A stretch of DNA of 64,000 nt from Mycobacterium asiaticum DSM 44297 (GTDB lineage Bacteria > Actinomycetota > Actinomycetes > Mycobacteriales > Mycobacteriaceae), in NCBI RefSeq assembly GCF_000613245.1, contig NZ_HG964936.1, positions 442,521 to 506,520 on the forward strand, written 5' to 3'. The translations under genes were made by a program, and so were the position numbers. Below the pieces are notes generated by a model. It did not search any database, was not told the origin of the DNA, and worked only from the letters and a program-made list of their open reading frames with translations. Position 1 is the first letter of the stretch, and each line of letters opens with the position of its first letter. Below are positions 62,677 through 64,000 of the stretch, piece after piece.

Positions 62677-62988
62677 CATGAAAAAACAGCGATAGCAGCC
62701 GCGGTGCTGGTCGCCACCGCGCTGGCGACGGCAGGTCCCGCGCAGGCCGATCCGCGGTCCGAAGTGCAAGAGCTGCAACAACAAACGTCGGAATTGCACG
62801 CCAGCTGGGACAGCCTGACCCCGGCACAGCGACAGGAGCGCTTGGCGCAGCTGAACCGGCAGACCAGCATCGTGCAGAACGAAACCCAGCACCTGCCGCC
62901 CGAACAACAACCCGAAATCGAACTGAGGCTGGGCCAAGTCGCCCTGGAACTGGCCGACCTGCTCAGGAAGGTGTGGCCGGCCCCGTGA
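62677..62988 (+). pseudogene. Small secreted protein with a frame problem at a poly-A start
   Basis: The open frame encodes a signal peptide (TAIAAAVLVATALATAGPAQA, read through the same frame) and a mature helical, Gln-rich region of about 80 residues (RSEVQELQQQTSELH). The best start, the ATG at 62677 with AGAAGG upstream, is followed by six A bases and hits a stop within five codons. One more A would give MKKTAIAAAVLV and a perfect secreted protein. An in-frame ATG at 62634 gives a 36-residue N-terminus before the core instead. The gene's end overlaps the convergent FUSC gene by 26 bases. Confidence 0.6.
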
Positions 62989-64000
62989 TAACGGCATCCG
63001 CATCGAGGTGGGTTGCTGCGGCGATGACGGCCCGGTCGATCTGACGCAGCGGATGCAGCACGGACGGGTGTGTGCGCGGGTCCGGCCCGGGTGTGGCCGG
63101 GTGGAAGTTGCTGTCATATTGCCGGGCCAAGGCCTCAGCCGCGTCCAGGGCGTCCGCAGCGGAGGCCACGGGCGTGCTGTGCGATCCGTCGAGCGTCGCG
63201 AGCAACGCATCGATGTTCAGTCGAATCCGGTCGGCCGCCGCGTTGACGGCCGCCGCGAGATCAGGCGGAGCGGACGAGTCCCGGGACTGCTCGCTGCGGC
63301 GGGCCAGTATCCGGGCGTAACGGTCGCAGGCACCGAACAGCCTGAGCCGGCGCTGCACTTCGCGGCGGCCCGTCAACCCAGCGACGCCAGCCAGCAGCGG
63401 CTTGGCCGTAGCCCTAATCTGTTGCAGCTTGCGGTCCAGCTGCCGCGCCCGATCGGTGGGGCTCTCCGGGCGTCCATCGCCGAACATGCCGGCGATTGAC
63501 GTCTCGATCAGTTCCGAGAGCGCTGTCAAGAATTCGCGGGTGTCATTGCGCAGTGTGGTCCCAATGTTTGTGGGCAGCACCAGAATCGCGACCGCCACCC
63601 CGATCACGGCGCCGATGGCGGTTTCCTCGATCCGTAACAGCAGGACGTCAAGACTGAATTGGCCAAGCAGTCCGTACAGCAACGCCAGCATGGTGGTAAT
63701 CCAGAACGCCATCAGACTCTGGGTGACCTGCATGAAGTAGAACGCGCAGAACAGACAGACGAAAATCATCACCAGCGATGCGGTGTGGTCGCCCGCGACC
63801 AGGGTCGCAACCAGGATGCCGCACGGCACGCCCAGAATGGTGCCGGACAGGCGTTGCCAGCCCTTCGTCAGAGTGTCTCCCCACGTGTTGGTGCCGGCGA
63901 ACACGACGAATGCCGCGATTACTGCCCAATACCAACGGGCTGGCGACACCGCGTCACCGGTGACGATCGCCAGGGACGCCGCCACGGACGCTTGGATGGC
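62963..64000 (-). CDS. FUSC-family membrane protein, 5' end outside the window
   Basis: The frame is open from 62963 to the window edge (346 codons), so the N-terminus is missing. The visible part begins with hydrophobic segments (AASLAIVTGDAVSP, VIAAFVVFAGTNTWGD), includes the family motif KGWQRLSGTILG, then more helices and a long cytoplasmic helical domain of about 190 residues. FUSC proteins are aromatic-acid or fusaric-acid exporter-like. Function here unknown. Confidence 0.8.
   Translation of the reverse strand, partial: AIQASVAASLAIVTGDAVSPARWYWAVIAAFVVFAGTNTWGDTLTKGWQRLSGTILGVPCGILVATLVAGDHTASLVMIFVCLFCAFYFMQVTQSLMAFWITTMLALLYGLLGQFSLDVLLLRIEETAIGAVIGVAVAILVLPTNIGTTLRNDTREFLTALSELIETSIAGMFGDGRPESPTDRARQLDRKLQQIRATAKPLLAGVAGLTGRREVQRRLRLFGACDRYARILARRSEQSRDSSAPPDLAAAVNAAADRIRLNIDALLATLDGSHSTPVASAADALDAAEALARQYDSNFHPATPGPDPRTHPSVLHPLRQIDRAVIAAATHLDADAVITGPATPS

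Overview
The window is a high-GC actinobacterial chromosome segment from a mycobacterium, most likely a slow grower. The best evidence is gene order. From 1 to 11345 it follows, as I remember it, the Mycobacterium tuberculosis Rv0555-Rv0566c order: menD end, a DUF3592-like membrane gene, mgtA, menG, a small secreted protein, a salicylate-type methyltransferase, menJ, grcC1, htpX, gpsA, a Baeyer-Villiger-type monooxygenase, yajQ and tRNA-Tyr. A P450 closely resembling CYP135B1 (Rv0568) appears only at 53471. About 42 kb of accessory DNA therefore seems to lie between tRNA-Tyr and that P450. One extra gene, an SDR at 1925-2749, also sits inside the conserved block. I have not named a species.

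Region 1 (1-11345) covers menaquinone/isoprenoid, glycolipid and housekeeping functions. The methyltransferase gene has a clear -35/-10 promoter overlapped by inverted repeats, and a 22-bp perfect hairpin lies behind menJ. Region 2 (11316-14880) is a graveyard of mobile DNA at the tRNA: a broken tyrosine integrase whose catalytic Tyr codon reads Cys, an Mrr-type nuclease cut at its 3' end (and probably its 5' end), a frameshifted and truncated IS3-family element, and a frameshifted IS481-family transposase. Region 3 (14989-23098) carries two class III cyclases, small membrane proteins, an emopamil-binding-protein-like (sterol isomerase-like) membrane protein, a phospholipase D, an F420-type oxidoreductase and a YihY protein.

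Region 4 (22679-37147) is the most unusual part. An eleven-gene, tightly coupled minus-strand operon holds TetR, a 34-aa membrane peptide, a NorD-like VWA protein, a NorQ-like ATPase, a 43-aa membrane peptide, a 231-aa polytopic membrane protein, a 144-aa membrane protein, two DapB-like reductases, a P450 and a VOC protein. Next to it is a partial duplicate holding a second TetR, a second copy of the polytopic protein and a second DapB-like pair, plus an SDR and a BVMO. Three copies of the palindrome TTGACTTnAGTCA sit in front of the transcription units. There is no nitric oxide reductase, Rubisco or CO dehydrogenase for the NorQ/NorD pair to serve, so the polytopic protein is a candidate for an undescribed membrane enzyme matured by a MoxR-VWA pair.

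Region 5 (37310-54853) has an acyl-CoA synthetase, several SDRs, a LigD-type polymerase domain protein, a PfkB kinase, a lipoprotein, a cyclase-ATPase-LuxR regulator, an amidase, a TetR with tandem operators and two P450s. Region 6 (54869-62578) is a second igr-like operon: two acyl-CoA dehydrogenases, two MaoC-type subunits, an Ltp2-like aldolase, a DUF35 protein and an acyl-CoA synthetase, followed by a convergent CYP125-like P450. Here the hydratase and DUF35 halves that are fused in ChsH2 are separate genes. The end of the window has a small secreted protein with a suspicious A-tract at its start and a partial FUSC-type membrane protein. Overall the accessory DNA looks specialised for oxidising and beta-oxidising a cyclic, steroid- or terpenoid-like compound; that substrate class is inference.
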